A stretch of 64,000 bases of DNA. It comes from Streptomyces sp. NK15101. GTDB lineage: Bacteria; Actinomycetota; Actinomycetes; Streptomycetales; Streptomycetaceae. The translations under genes and the position numbers were made by a program. The stretch lies in contig NZ_JAINVG010000031.1 in the NCBI RefSeq assembly GCF_020400725.1, positions 1 through 64,000 on the forward strand, in the 5' to 3' direction. Positions 25,248-34,064 of this stretch are shown here, piece by piece. The notes below the pieces were generated by a model that ran no database searches, was not told the DNA's origin, and saw nothing but the letters and a program-made list of their open reading frames with translations. The stretch's first letter is position 1. Each line of letters begins with the position of its first letter.

Positions 25248-25254
25248 GACGTTC

Positions 25255-25707
25255 TCACGTCCTCTCGGCGGTGTCCGGGCGGACGATGACGACGGGACAG
25301 GGCGCGTGCAGGGCGCACTGCTGGCTGACGGAGCCCAGGAGCAGGCTGGTGAACCCGCCGCGGCCCCTGCTGCCCACCACGAGGAGTTCCGCGCCCGCCG
25401 CCGCCTCCGTCAGCACCTCGGCCGGGTTGCCGGGCACCACGTGCTCGCGCAGCCGCACGTCGTCGGCTCCGACGAGGACGGTCTGGATCTCGTCGGCCAG
25501 CGCCCGCTCCGCCTGGACGCCGTCGAAGCCGGCGTCCACCGGCGGGGCCGACCAGCCCGCGGCTCCGGGCAGCTCGTGCGCCGCCACCGCGTCCACGGTA
25601 GCCCCGATCAGCCGGGCGTGGCGTACCGCCCACCGCAGCGCCTCGTAGGAGGCCGGGGACCCGTCGATCCCGACCACCACGCGGCGGCCCTGCCCCTTGG
25701 CGTCCAT
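25255..25707 (-). CDS. Universal stress protein (UspA family)
   Basis: A 150-residue single-domain Usp. It has the N-terminal RVVVGIDGSPASYEALRWAV and the ATP-binding loop GSRGRGGFTSLLLGSVSQQC followed by PCPVVIVRP, matching ATP-binding Usp proteins (G-2x-G-9x-G-S/T). Probably a stress, dormancy or energy-sensing factor. It is upstream of the RhoGDI-fold gene and divergent from the STAS gene. A close paralogue lies at 33366-33839. Confidence 0.9.
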   Translation of the reverse strand: MDAKGQGRRVVVGIDGSPASYEALRWAVRHARLIGATVDAVAAHELPGAAGWSAPPVDAGFDGVQAERALADEIQTVLVGADDVRLREHVVPGNPAEVLTEAAAGAELLVVGSRGRGGFTSLLLGSVSQQCALHAPCPVVIVRPDTAERT

Positions 25708-25894
25708 GCTCGGCTCCTTCCTGCTCCCCGGCGGCTACCCCGGGCGCGAAGCCGTAGACCCCGTGGCGGACCGGACGCGCTCCGGATGTCAGAAACGGGT
25801 GAAAAGGGGCAGGAGTGAAGTAGGAGATTTCGGCCACGGAGGCATCCGGCGTCAGCGGTGTCCGGATTCGTGCGCGAGGAGGCGGGTGAGCCCC

Positions 25895-26290
25895 ATGGAG
25901 GCTGTGGGCCGAACGGAAGGGGCGAGGGCCTCGCGGGAGGACCGCCTCCTGGTGGTGAGCCGGCACGGCGGACCTCCCGGGACCGTCCTCCTGGCACTCG
26001 ACGGCGAGCTCGACCACGACACCGTGAGACCCCTCCGGAAGGCGCTGGAGGAGAGCACGGGGGCCGTGCGCGTCGTGGTCGACTGCGCGAGGCTGCGGTT
26101 CTGCGACTCGACCGGTCTGAACGTGCTCCTGCGGACGCGGCTGCGGCTGCTCACCGCGGGAGGGAGGGTGGACCTGGCCGGGCTGCGGTCGCCGGTGCGC
26201 CGCATCTTCGAGATCACCGGGGCGCTGAAGGTCTTCCGGGTGTACGCCGACGCCGACGCCGCCCTCGCGGACACCGGCGCCGGGAGCTGA
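25895..26290 (+). CDS. STAS-domain anti-sigma factor antagonist
   Basis: A 131-residue STAS protein. It shows VLLALDGELDHDTVRPLRKAL, VRVVVDCARLRFCDSTGLNVL with the phosphorylatable serine in the DSTGL loop, and GGRVDLAGLRSPVRRIFEIT. ATG 25895 follows GGAGGCGGGTGAG. Such RsbV/BldG-type proteins bind an RsbW-like kinase when dephosphorylated and so release a sigma factor. An RsbW-like gene follows at 26369 and a PP2C phosphatase gene lies at 29892, so all three partner-switching roles are present locally. Confidence 0.87.
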   Translation: MEAVGRTEGARASREDRLLVVSRHGGPPGTVLLALDGELDHDTVRPLRKALEESTGAVRVVVDCARLRFCDSTGLNVLLRTRLRLLTAGGRVDLAGLRSPVRRIFEITGALKVFRVYADADAALADTGAGS

Positions 26291-26368
26291 CGCCGGGAGG
26301 GCACGGAAGACGCGAGGAAGATTCCGCGCCGCGCGATTCGGCGGGCCGCCGCGGGGAAGCAGCCCTTC

Positions 26369-26818
26369 ATGACCGGCCCACCCATCCGGCATGCGACCGC
26401 TCGTACCCGCCGCTACGAGCTGGCGGAGGGCGACGGAGTGGTGCGGAAGTGCCGTGATCTCGCCCGGCGGGCCCTGAGCGAATGGTTCGGGGCCGCCGGG
26501 GAGCCGGGGCGGGTCGCCGTCGAGGACGCCCTGCTGCTGGTCTCCGAGGTCGTCACCAACGCCTTCACCCACGGTGGCGTCCCGTACGAGCTGCGGCTCG
26601 ACGGCATCGACGGCCGGCTGTGGGTGCAGGTCAGCGACACGAGCCCGGTACGGCCCCGGCCCCACGGGCGGCACCACCCGAGCCTCCCCTCCGGACACGG
26701 GCTCTACCTCCTGGAACGGCTGGCGGCGGCCTGGGGCTGCGTCCCCCGGGCCCACGGCAAGGCCGTCTGGTTCGAGGTGGAGGTGACGGGACGGCCCGAC
26801 TCGCCGGATGAGGCCTAG
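26369..26818 (+). CDS. RsbW-like ATP-binding protein (HATPase_c_2)
   Basis: A 149-residue GHKL-fold protein. It has the N box ALLLVSEVVTNAFTHG, the G1-type LWVQVSDTSP and the GHGLYLLERLAAAWG lid motif. This is the anti-sigma-kinase family that phosphorylates STAS proteins. It has no receiver or dimerisation domain. It lies between the STAS gene and the hybrid kinase gene. No sigma factor gene is adjacent, so its target is encoded elsewhere or it acts only on the antagonist. Confidence 0.87.
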   Translation: MTGPPIRHATARTRRYELAEGDGVVRKCRDLARRALSEWFGAAGEPGRVAVEDALLLVSEVVTNAFTHGGVPYELRLDGIDGRLWVQVSDTSPVRPRPHGRHHPSLPSGHGLYLLERLAAAWGCVPRAHGKAVWFEVEVTGRPDSPDEA

Positions 26819-26890
26819 AGTGGAAGGTGATGCGGGATCCCGGCGCATCCTGCGCGGGACCCGCGCCCCTCTTCCTGTGCGAGGTCGTTC

Positions 26891-29851
26891 ATGACAGAGC
26901 ACGGTTCCACTCCGGAGGCGACGGCTCCGCAGACGGAACTCGGCGAGGACGGCCTCGGGCAGCTGCTCGCCGGGCTGACCGCCGTGCGGGAGGGGGACCT
27001 GTCGGTCCGGCTCCCCGTCGCCGCGGACGGCATCCTCGGCGAGATCGCCGGCGTCTACAACGACATGGTCGGCCACCTCTCGCTGGTCACCTCCGAGGTC
27101 ACCCGGGTCGCCGACGAGGTCGGCGCCCAGGGGCTGCTCGGCGGCCGGATCCGCGAGCCCCGCTCGCGCGGGGTGTGGCGCGAGCTCACCTCCGGCGTCA
27201 ACACGATGGCCGACAACCTCACCTCCCAGGTCCGGTCCATCGCCCAGGTCGCCACGGCCGTCGCCGGCGGAGACCTCACGCGGAAGATCCGGGTGGACGC
27301 GCGCGGCGAGATCCTGGAGCTGAAGGAGACCATCAACACGATGGTGGACCGGCTGTCCTCCTTCGCCGAGGAGGTCACCCGGGTCGCCCGCGAGGTCGGC
27401 ACGGAGGGCAAGCTCGGCGGCCAGGCCGAGGTGCACGGCGTCTCCGGCACCTGGAAGGACCTCACCGACAACGTCAACTCCATGGCCGACAACCTCACCA
27501 ACCAGGTGCGGAACATCGCCCAGGTCACCACCGCCGTCGCCCAGGGCGACCTGACCAGCCGGATCGACGTCTCGGCGCGCGGCGAGATCCTCGAACTCAA
27601 GACCACCATCAACACGATGGTCGACCAGCTGTCCTCCTTCGCCGCCGAGGTCACCCGCGTCGCCCGCGAGGTCGGCACGGAGGGCAAACTCGGCGGCCAG
27701 GCGGAGGTGGAGGGCGTCTCCGGCACCTGGAAGCGGCTGACCGAGAACGTCAACGAGCTCGCCGGGAACCTCACCCGCCAGGTCCGCGCCATCGCCGAGG
27801 TCACCAGCGCCGTCGCCGAGGGCGACCTGACCCGGTCGATCACCGTCGACGCCCCCGGAGAGGTCAGGGACCTGCGCGACAACATCAACTCGATGGTCGA
27901 GTCGCTGCGCGCCACCACCCGGGCCAACGAGGAACAGGACTGGCTCCAGACCACGCTCGCCCGGACCACGGGCCTGCTGCAGGGCACCCGGAGCCTGCCC
28001 GAGATCGCCGAGCTGATCATGGCCGAAGTGCCGCCGCTGATCGGCGCCCAGTACGGGGCCTTCTTCCTCGCCACGGACGGCGAGAAGGGCACCGAGCTCG
28101 TCATGACCGCCGCCTACGGCTCCCCGGACGACCCGGACGACCCGCCGCGCCGCTTCCGGCTCGGCCAGTCCCTCGTCGGGCAGGCCGCCCGGGACCGGCG
28201 CCCCCTCGTGGTCGAGCGCGTGCCCCCCGGATACACCACCATCGCCTCCGGAGTGGGCTCCGGCGACCCGGGCATGCTGGTCGTCCTGCCCCTCGTGGTC
28301 GAGGAACAGGTGCTCGGCGCCGTCGAGTTCGCCTCGCTGTCCCCCTTCTCGCCCCTCCGGCGGGAGTTCCTCGACCGGTTCACGGTCAGCGCGGGAGCCG
28401 TCCTCAGCTCCCTGGTCGCCAACCTCCGCACCGACGAACTCCTCGGCCAGTACCGCCAGCTGGCCGACGAACTGCGCTCCCGGTCCAAGGAGTTGCAGAT
28501 CGGCCAGCAGGAACTCCAGCGCTCCAACGCCGAGCTGCAGGAGAAGGCCGCGCTCCTGGCCGACCGCAACAAGGACATCGAGTCGAAGAACCTGGTCATC
28601 GAACAGGCGCGCCAGGAGCTGGAGGCCCGGGCCCAGCAGCTGTCCCGCACCTCCATGTACAAGTCCGAGTTCCTCGCCAACATGAGCCACGAACTGCGCA
28701 CCCCGCTCAACAGCCTGCTCATCCTCGCGCGGCTGCTCGCCCAGAACGCCGAGGGGAACCTGACGGAGAAGCAGGTCGACTACGCCGAGGTCATCCACTC
28801 CGCCGGCTCCGACCTCCTCCAGCTGATCAACGACATCCTCGACCTGTCGAAGGTCGAGGCAGGCAAGATGGACATCAGGCGGGAGCCGTTCCACCTGAGC
28901 CAGCTGATGGAGTACCTGGAGGCGACCTTCGGGCCGGTCGCCGACGAGCGGCACCTCCGGTTCACCGTCACCCTGGCGGACGACCTGCCCGAGGCGCTGA
29001 ACAGCGACGAGGCGCGCATCCGTCAGATCCTGCGCAACCTGCTCTCCAACGCGCTGAAGTTCACCGAGGAGGGCAGCGTCTCGCTCACCGTCGAGCACGC
29101 GTCCTCCGCCGAGATCCCGCCGACCATGGCCGGGACCGGACACGTCCTCGCCTTCCGGGTCGCCGACACCGGCATCGGCATCCCCGCCGAGCAGCTCCAG
29201 CACGTCTTCGAGGCCTTCCAGCAGGGCGACGGCACGGCCGTCCGGCGGTACGGGGGAACCGGCCTCGGGCTGTCGATCAGCCGGGAGGTGGCCGGCCTCC
29301 TCGGCGGGGCCATCCAGGCGCAGAGCGTCGCGGGGCAGGGCAGCACCTTCACGTTCTACCTGCCGGTGCCCCGGCCCGCGGAGCTCGCCGCGGCCGGGGC
29401 GGCCTCCGCCGCGCGGGCGCTGACCGCCCCCGGCTCCTCCGCCGTCCGGCCGGACGGCGTCGGCTCCCCGGACGGGCTGGCGGGCCGGACCGTGCTCGTG
29501 GTGGACGACGACGCGCGCAACGTGTACGCCCTCACCGCCGTCCTCGAAGGACGCGGCCTCCACGTCCTCACGGCCGACGGCGGCCGTGCGGGCCTCGACG
29601 TGCTCGCCGCCCACGACGAGGTCGAGCTCGTGCTGATGGACGTCATGATGGCCGGGATGGACGGCTACTCGGCCATCGAGGCCATCAGGCGGCTGCCGGA
29701 CCGCTCGGGCCTCCCCGTCATCGTGGTCACCGCGAAGGCGATGCCGGGCGACCGCGCCCAGGCCCTCGCGGCGGGCGCCGACGACTACGTGTCGAAGCCG
29801 GTCGACGAGGAGGAACTGACCGACAAGATCCGCAGCTGGCTCGCCGGCTGA
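26891..29851 (+). CDS. Soluble multi-HAMP hybrid histidine kinase
   Basis: A 986-residue protein with no TM segment. Residues about 20-350 are tandem HAMP-like units repeating every 92 residues (VAREVGTEGKLGGQAEV and INTMV(D)xLSSFA recur). Then come a GAF domain (about 365-515), a coiled coil (LQRSNAELQEKAALLADRN), HisKA with the phosphoacceptor His600 in NMSHELRTPLNSLL, HATPase_c (NLLSNALKFTEEG and GIPAEQLQHVFEAFQQGDG) and a receiver domain with Asp917 in LMDVMMAGMDG. It is a hybrid kinase whose HAMP stack probably relays a cytoplasmic or GAF signal. No phosphotransfer protein or DNA-binding regulator gene is adjacent. Confidence 0.9.
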   Translation: MTEHGSTPEATAPQTELGEDGLGQLLAGLTAVREGDLSVRLPVAADGILGEIAGVYNDMVGHLSLVTSEVTRVADEVGAQGLLGGRIREPRSRGVWRELTSGVNTMADNLTSQVRSIAQVATAVAGGDLTRKIRVDARGEILELKETINTMVDRLSSFAEEVTRVAREVGTEGKLGGQAEVHGVSGTWKDLTDNVNSMADNLTNQVRNIAQVTTAVAQGDLTSRIDVSARGEILELKTTINTMVDQLSSFAAEVTRVAREVGTEGKLGGQAEVEGVSGTWKRLTENVNELAGNLTRQVRAIAEVTSAVAEGDLTRSITVDAPGEVRDLRDNINSMVESLRATTRANEEQDWLQTTLARTTGLLQGTRSLPEIAELIMAEVPPLIGAQYGAFFLATDGEKGTELVMTAAYGSPDDPDDPPRRFRLGQSLVGQAARDRRPLVVERVPPGYTTIASGVGSGDPGMLVVLPLVVEEQVLGAVEFASLSPFSPLRREFLDRFTVSAGAVLSSLVANLRTDELLGQYRQLADELRSRSKELQIGQQELQRSNAELQEKAALLADRNKDIESKNLVIEQARQELEARAQQLSRTSMYKSEFLANMSHELRTPLNSLLILARLLAQNAEGNLTEKQVDYAEVIHSAGSDLLQLINDILDLSKVEAGKMDIRREPFHLSQLMEYLEATFGPVADERHLRFTVTLADDLPEALNSDEARIRQILRNLLSNALKFTEEGSVSLTVEHASSAEIPPTMAGTGHVLAFRVADTGIGIPAEQLQHVFEAFQQGDGTAVRRYGGTGLGLSISREVAGLLGGAIQAQSVAGQGSTFTFYLPVPRPAELAAAGAASAARALTAPGSSAVRPDGVGSPDGLAGRTVLVVDDDARNVYALTAVLEGRGLHVLTADGGRAGLDVLAAHDEVELVLMDVMMAGMDGYSAIEAIRRLPDRSGLPVIVVTAKAMPGDRAQALAAGADDYVSKPVDEEELTDKIRSWLAG

Positions 29852-29855
29852 AGCG

Positions 29856-29891
29856 CGCCCGTCCGCCGCGGAGAAGCCCCGGCGGCGGGCG
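29856..29891. terminator. Bidirectional terminator between hybrid kinase and phosphatase genes
   Basis: Arms CGCCCG(T)CCGCCG (29856-29868) and CGGCGGCGGGCG (29880-29891) pair with one bulged T. They fill the 40-bp gap between convergent stops. Confidence 0.7.
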
Positions 29892-32279
29892 TCAACGGGC
29901 CGGCGGCCGGCCCCGGACCCGTACGGCGACGATGCTGGTGTCGTCGTCGGTGTCCCCCGCCGCCGTGGCGAGCAGGGCGTCGACGAGCGTGTCCGGCGCG
30001 TGGCCCGCGAGCCGCTCCGCGTCGCCGGCGAGCCGCGCCAGGCCCTCGTCGAGGCCGTCGTGGCGGCGCTCGATCAGCCCGTCGGTGTACAGCAGCAGGG
30101 TGTCCCCGGGGCGCAGCCCGATCCGCTGCTCGCGGTAGGCGTACGAGGGCACCGCGCCGAGCAGCAGGTCCCGGGGCGGTTCGAGCAGCCGCGCCCGGCC
30201 GTCCCTGAGCAGCACCATCGGCAGGTGTCCGGCGCTCGTCCAGAGCAGGCCGCGGTCCTCGGCGTCGTACAGGGCGCAGACGGCGGTCGCGGTGACGCCG
30301 CCGCCCGTGCGCAGGGTCACCTCGTTGAGCCACTCCATCAGCCGCCGGGGCGAGCGGCCGGTGAAGGCGAGCGCGCGCTGGGCGTTGCGGAGCGCCACCA
30401 TGCCCGTGACGGCGTCGATGCCGTGGCCCGCGATGTCGCCGACGGCCACGAGGATCTTGCCGCTGGGCAGCGCGAGCACGTCGTACCAGTCGCCGCCGAC
30501 CCGGTACTCCTTCGCCGCCGGCCGGTACCGGGCGGCCACCACCAGGTCTCCGGGCATCTCCTGGAGGCCGGGCACCTCGGGCACGATCGCCTGCTGGAGC
30601 TGGAGCGCCAGCTGGTGGCGCAGCTCCGACTGGTCGTGCAGCGCGGTGAGGTGGTCGAAGGTCGCGGTGAGCGCGGCCTCGGTCCTCCGGCTGTCCGACA
30701 CGTCCTGGTACACCCCGGCGAGGCCGGTGACGGTGCCCTCCGCGATCAGCGGCTCGGCCGCCACGCGCACATGGCGTACGGTGCCGTCGGGGAGCACGAC
30801 CCGCAGGACCGCCTGCCCGCCCGTCTGCCGCTCGGTCACGGCCGCCACCAGGTCGGCGAGGGCCTCGTGGTCGTCCGGGCGCACCCGGTCGCGCAGGCCC
30901 GCGAACGGCACCGGCGGCTCGTCCCGCGCCATGCCGAAGATGCCGTACGCCTCCGGTGACCACACCGTCCCGCCGCCGGTCAGGCTGTCCTGGAAGGGCG
31001 CCACGCTCTGCAGCCGGGCGACCGCCCGGGCCGCGGCGAGCCCGGTCTCGCCCACGGTGTGCCACATCACCACGGCGTGCCGCCCGCCGGCCGGCAGCAC
31101 CCGCACGTCGAGGAGCGGCGGGTCTCCCGGCCCCGCGGTCACCGGCAGCCGTGCGGCCCGCTGGGTGCGCGCGGTCCCGGCGGCGCGGCGCGCCATGCGC
31201 GCCAGGTCGGCGTGGACGAGGGGGAAGGCGCGTGCCAGGGAGGCGGCGCCCCCGGGCGGGACGCCCCCGAGCGCGGCGGTCGCCTCGTCGTTGAGGTGCT
31301 CCACGGTCGGCTCCCCCGACGTGTCGGACACGGCGAGCAGCATCGCCGGCTGGGCGAGGGAGTCGAGCACGTCGACGAGGACGGGGGCGGTCGGCGGCGA
31401 GTCGGGGCTGTCGAGCACGGTGCCGGCCACGCCCATGAGTCCGGTGAGGGCCCGGCGGGCCGTCGCGTCGAGCGCCGTCGGGCCCGGCCAGCCGACGAGG
31501 GCGAGGCCGACGGTCCTGTCGCGCCGGCGCAGCGGGAGCAGGGCGCGGGCGGCGCGGGCGGCGGGCCCCGGGAGGAGTTCGCCGGCGGGCGGCCCGTCCT
31601 CCAGCCAAACGGGCGCGTTCTCGGCGAGGACGGTACGGAACGACTCGGGGGCGGCGGGCGGGATCCACTGCCAGGCGGCGGCCTCGGCGGCTCCCGTCCC
31701 CGCGGAGCCGGCGAGCCGCAGGCAGCCGTGGTCGACGCACCGCCACAGCCAGAGGGCGTCCGCGCCGAGCGGGGCGAGGCCCTGCTCCAGGAGGGTCCGT
31801 GCCGCTTCGCCCACCGTGTCGGCGGTCTCCGCGGCGGCGGCCGTCCGGCGGGCCCGGCGCGCCTCGGAGGGACCGCCCCAGGCCCCGCCCTCCTCCTCGG
31901 GGTCCGCGTTCTCCGGAGGGACCACCGGCGCAGTCCCGCCGTCGCCCACGGCCGCGCTCACGATGTCCGCGGCGAGGTCCTCCACGGACAGGCCGGTCGC
32001 CTGCGCGAGGGCGGAGAGGTACTCGGCCGCTTCGGAGGAGGGCAGCCGCAGCTGGGCGGTGAGCACGCCGGCGGCGAGATCGAGCAGGTGGCGTCGGACG
32101 AGCTGGTCGCGCAGCCAGCGGTTCTCGGCGGCGAGTGCGGGGAGGCCGCGGTCCGGCCGGACGACGGACGGGGATCCCCTGGAGTCTGCGAAAGCGGTCA
32201 AGTGGGCCTCCGTCCCGCCTGGGTGCGGGCGTCCGGAGTCTGCGGGTGGGTCCGATCCGGATTCTACTCGCGCGTTCAC
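29892..32279 (-). CDS. ANTAR-GAF-PAS-PP2C (SpoIIE-type) phosphatase
   Basis: A 795-residue multidomain protein. An ANTAR-like helical domain (ENRWLRDQLVRRHLLDLAAG to LAADIVSA, about residues 51-108) is followed by a GAF-like region (about 140-290), one or two PAS domains (about 300-530), and a PP2C/RsbU catalytic domain with VGGDWYD, VAVGDIAGHG, LLLYTDGLIE and DDDTSIV, which carry the metal-binding aspartates. It probably dephosphorylates a STAS antagonist such as that encoded at 25895. The GTG at 32279 is the longest start. TTG 32201, five bases after GGAGG, is a plausible alternative. Confidence 0.87.
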   Translation of the reverse strand: MNARVESGSDPPADSGRPHPGGTEAHLTAFADSRGSPSVVRPDRGLPALAAENRWLRDQLVRRHLLDLAAGVLTAQLRLPSSEAAEYLSALAQATGLSVEDLAADIVSAAVGDGGTAPVVPPENADPEEEGGAWGGPSEARRARRTAAAAETADTVGEAARTLLEQGLAPLGADALWLWRCVDHGCLRLAGSAGTGAAEAAAWQWIPPAAPESFRTVLAENAPVWLEDGPPAGELLPGPAARAARALLPLRRRDRTVGLALVGWPGPTALDATARRALTGLMGVAGTVLDSPDSPPTAPVLVDVLDSLAQPAMLLAVSDTSGEPTVEHLNDEATAALGGVPPGGAASLARAFPLVHADLARMARRAAGTARTQRAARLPVTAGPGDPPLLDVRVLPAGGRHAVVMWHTVGETGLAAARAVARLQSVAPFQDSLTGGGTVWSPEAYGIFGMARDEPPVPFAGLRDRVRPDDHEALADLVAAVTERQTGGQAVLRVVLPDGTVRHVRVAAEPLIAEGTVTGLAGVYQDVSDSRRTEAALTATFDHLTALHDQSELRHQLALQLQQAIVPEVPGLQEMPGDLVVAARYRPAAKEYRVGGDWYDVLALPSGKILVAVGDIAGHGIDAVTGMVALRNAQRALAFTGRSPRRLMEWLNEVTLRTGGGVTATAVCALYDAEDRGLLWTSAGHLPMVLLRDGRARLLEPPRDLLLGAVPSYAYREQRIGLRPGDTLLLYTDGLIERRHDGLDEGLARLAGDAERLAGHAPDTLVDALLATAAGDTDDDTSIVAVRVRGRPPAR

Positions 32280-32318
32280 GTTCGCGTTCGGGTCCGTGAC
32301 CGCTCGCGGGCGGCGGGG

Positions 32319-32762
32319 TCAGGCGGCGGGGGTCTCGACGAGTTCGTCGCGGGTCATGGTGGAACGGCCCCGTGTCCCGGCGTCCGCGGCCTTGTCGTAC
32401 AGGCTCGGCCTTCGAGTGGCCCCGGAGGTCCTGGACGGGCTTCCGGGCCCGGCTCGGGGCGGACTTCCGGATCCGGCCCCGGGCGGACTTGCGTACCCGG
32501 CCCCGGGCGCCCTCCCGGCCCTGACTCCGGTCCGCGGCCGGGTCTCCGGGAGCCGCCGCGCGCGGGGTCCACGCCGGCGCACAGGGCCTCCACGAGGTCG
32601 ATGACGTCCGTGGACCCGGCCGGCTGTCCGGCCTCTTCCACGGTCTCCCCGGCCCGCTTCGCCTCGATCGGCGCGACGGCCTTGTCCCGAAAGGCGTCCC
32701 TACTCCTCGTAGAACCCGACCGCCAGGCCGACCGGCTCGAACGCCGGGTTTCCCTTCCGCAT
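32319..32762 (-). pseudogene. Degraded 3' end of a Ku (NHEJ) gene
   Basis: Read on the minus strand, three frames carry pieces of an actinobacterial Ku C-terminus. A short ATG frame ends in FYEE then TAG. A second frame gives RDKAVAPIEAKRAGETVEE and VIDLVEAL. After a Lys/Arg-rich linker, SKAE in one frame shifts to LYDKAADAGTRGRSTMTRDELVE, a SAP-like tail. The expected order is kept but at least two indels break the frame, and the N-terminal DNA-ring domain is absent. This accounts for most of the 515-bp gap between the phosphatase gene and the next small gene. Confidence 0.6.
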
Positions 32763-32794
32763 CGGCCGTGTCACCGCCCTCGCCTGTCCCGTCC

Positions 32795-33013
32795 TCAGTC
32801 GGCCGGCTCGCCCGGCGCGGGGTGCCCGGGGTGGACCGTGCCGTCGCGCGCCCCGCCCCGGGGGGCCGAGCCGGCCTCGTCGGTGTCCGGCGGGTTCCCC
32901 TCGTCCTTCCCGTCCGGCAGGGGAACGGACAGCGGGTCCTCCGCCATGGCCTGCTGGTCCTCGGGATCCCGGGGAAGCGGCTCGTCCGGCCCCGGCTTCC
33001 GATGTTCGCTCAT
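32795..33013 (-). CDS. Small acidic hydrophilic protein, unknown function
   Basis: A 72-residue protein beginning MSEHRKPGPDEPLPRDPEDQ, rich in Asp, Glu and Pro, with no hydrophobic segment. It is probably disordered. ATG 33013 has a GAGAGG-type ribosome site. It is third in a minus-strand run after a Usp gene and an 89-residue protein gene, so it may be part of the same stress operon. No family recognised. Confidence 0.55.
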   Translation of the reverse strand: MSEHRKPGPDEPLPRDPEDQQAMAEDPLSVPLPDGKDEGNPPDTDEAGSAPRGGARDGTVHPGHPAPGEPAD

Positions 33014-33063
33014 CCTGATCGCCTCTCTTCCGGCATCCCGCTCTCCTCGCTTCCGGCCCCCCT

Positions 33064-33333
33064 TCACAGGGGCGGCGGAACGCCTCCGTCGAGTCCGGCC
33101 TCTCCCTCCTCGCTGAGCGGCATGAGCGCGATGCACTCGGCGTCGATCCGGTCGGCGACCTCCGTCAGCGCGCCGACCAGCGCCTCGACCGTCTCCGGTT
33201 CGAGGCCCGAGTCCTCGTCGTCGGCCGAGGCCGTCCAATGGGACGCGAGGTGCCGCAGCAGGAGGGTCACTTCGTCGGCGGGCAGCAGGAGGGGACCACC
33301 GGGGACGTGGACGAGGGACATCGACGCGTTCAT
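33064..33333 (-). CDS. Small conserved-looking protein, unknown function
   Basis: An 89-residue protein, MNASMSLVHVPGGPLLLPAD at the start, then a helical segment (EVTLLLRHLASHWTASA) and a second helix (PETVEALVGALTEVADRIDA). ATG 33333 is preceded by GGAGG at a ten-base distance. It follows the Usp gene by 32 bases, so co-transcription is likely. Sequence character (balanced, helical, no low complexity) supports a real gene. I do not recognise the family. Confidence 0.65.
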   Translation of the reverse strand: MNASMSLVHVPGGPLLLPADEVTLLLRHLASHWTASADDEDSGLEPETVEALVGALTEVADRIDAECIALMPLSEEGEAGLDGGVPPPL

Positions 33334-33365
33334 GGGGAACCGACCTCCGCGGTAGGGGACGAGCC

Positions 33366-33839
33366 TCAGGGCGTCAGGTCCGCGGGGGCCCCTTCCGGGG
33401 CGTCCGCGCGGACGATGACGACGGGACAGGACGCGTGCACGGCGCACTGCTGACCGACCGAGCCCAGGAGCAGGCTCGCGAAGCCGCCCCGGCCGCGGCT
33501 GCCGACGACGAGCAGCTCGGCGCGGGCCGACGCCTCGACCAGGACCTCGGCGGGGTTGCCGCGGACGACGTGCCGCTCCAGCGGCGGCACCTCGCCGATC
33601 AGGGAGAGCACGGAGTCGAGTTCTTCGGACAGCTCCTTCACGGCCTGTTCCTCGTCGAACGTGGCGTCCACGGGCGGCGCCGACCATCCCGTCGCGCCGG
33701 GCACCTCGTGGACGCCGACGACGTCCAGGGTCGCTCCGGTCCGACGCGCCTGCCGGACCGCCCACCGCAGCGCCGCGTACGACGAGGGCGAGCCGTCGAC
33801 ACCCACGACCACGCGGGAAGTGCCGTCGCTGGAGTCCAT
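33366..33839 (-). CDS. Universal stress protein (UspA family), second copy
   Basis: A 157-residue Usp with RVVVGVDGSPSSYAALRWAV at the N-terminus and GSRGRGGFASLLLGSVGQQC then SCPVVIVR at the C-terminus. It is clearly paralogous to the Usp at 25255-25707 over its whole length (both carry PGATGWSAPPVDA-like and RGNPAEVL segments). ATP-binding loop intact. It heads a minus-strand run of small genes. Confidence 0.9.
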   Translation of the reverse strand: MDSSDGTSRVVVGVDGSPSSYAALRWAVRQARRTGATLDVVGVHEVPGATGWSAPPVDATFDEEQAVKELSEELDSVLSLIGEVPPLERHVVRGNPAEVLVEASARAELLVVGSRGRGGFASLLLGSVGQQCAVHASCPVVIVRADAPEGAPADLTP

Positions 33840-34064
33840 GACCGTGCCTCTTCTCCCGATCGGGCCCGAGGGGCGGACGGGACGCCGGTCCCGTCCTCTC
33901 CTCCCGGCCGACTACCCGGTGCCCGGCCTCGTACGCCTGGTGCCGTCCGTGCGCGTGCCCACGCGTGAGTGCCGGACCGTGCGGGTAGACGCGGAGCCGG
34001 AGGAGGGTGGGGCGGCGGAGGAACGCGCCGGACGCGGGGGCGGTCAGCGGAAGGACGTACGACC

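Noticed and set aside
25229..29614. Long minus-strand open frame (about 1460 codons)
   Set aside because: It mirrors the STAS, ATPase and hybrid kinase genes. Its Gly/Asp/Val/Arg-rich translation has no domain and only repeats where the HAMP units repeat.
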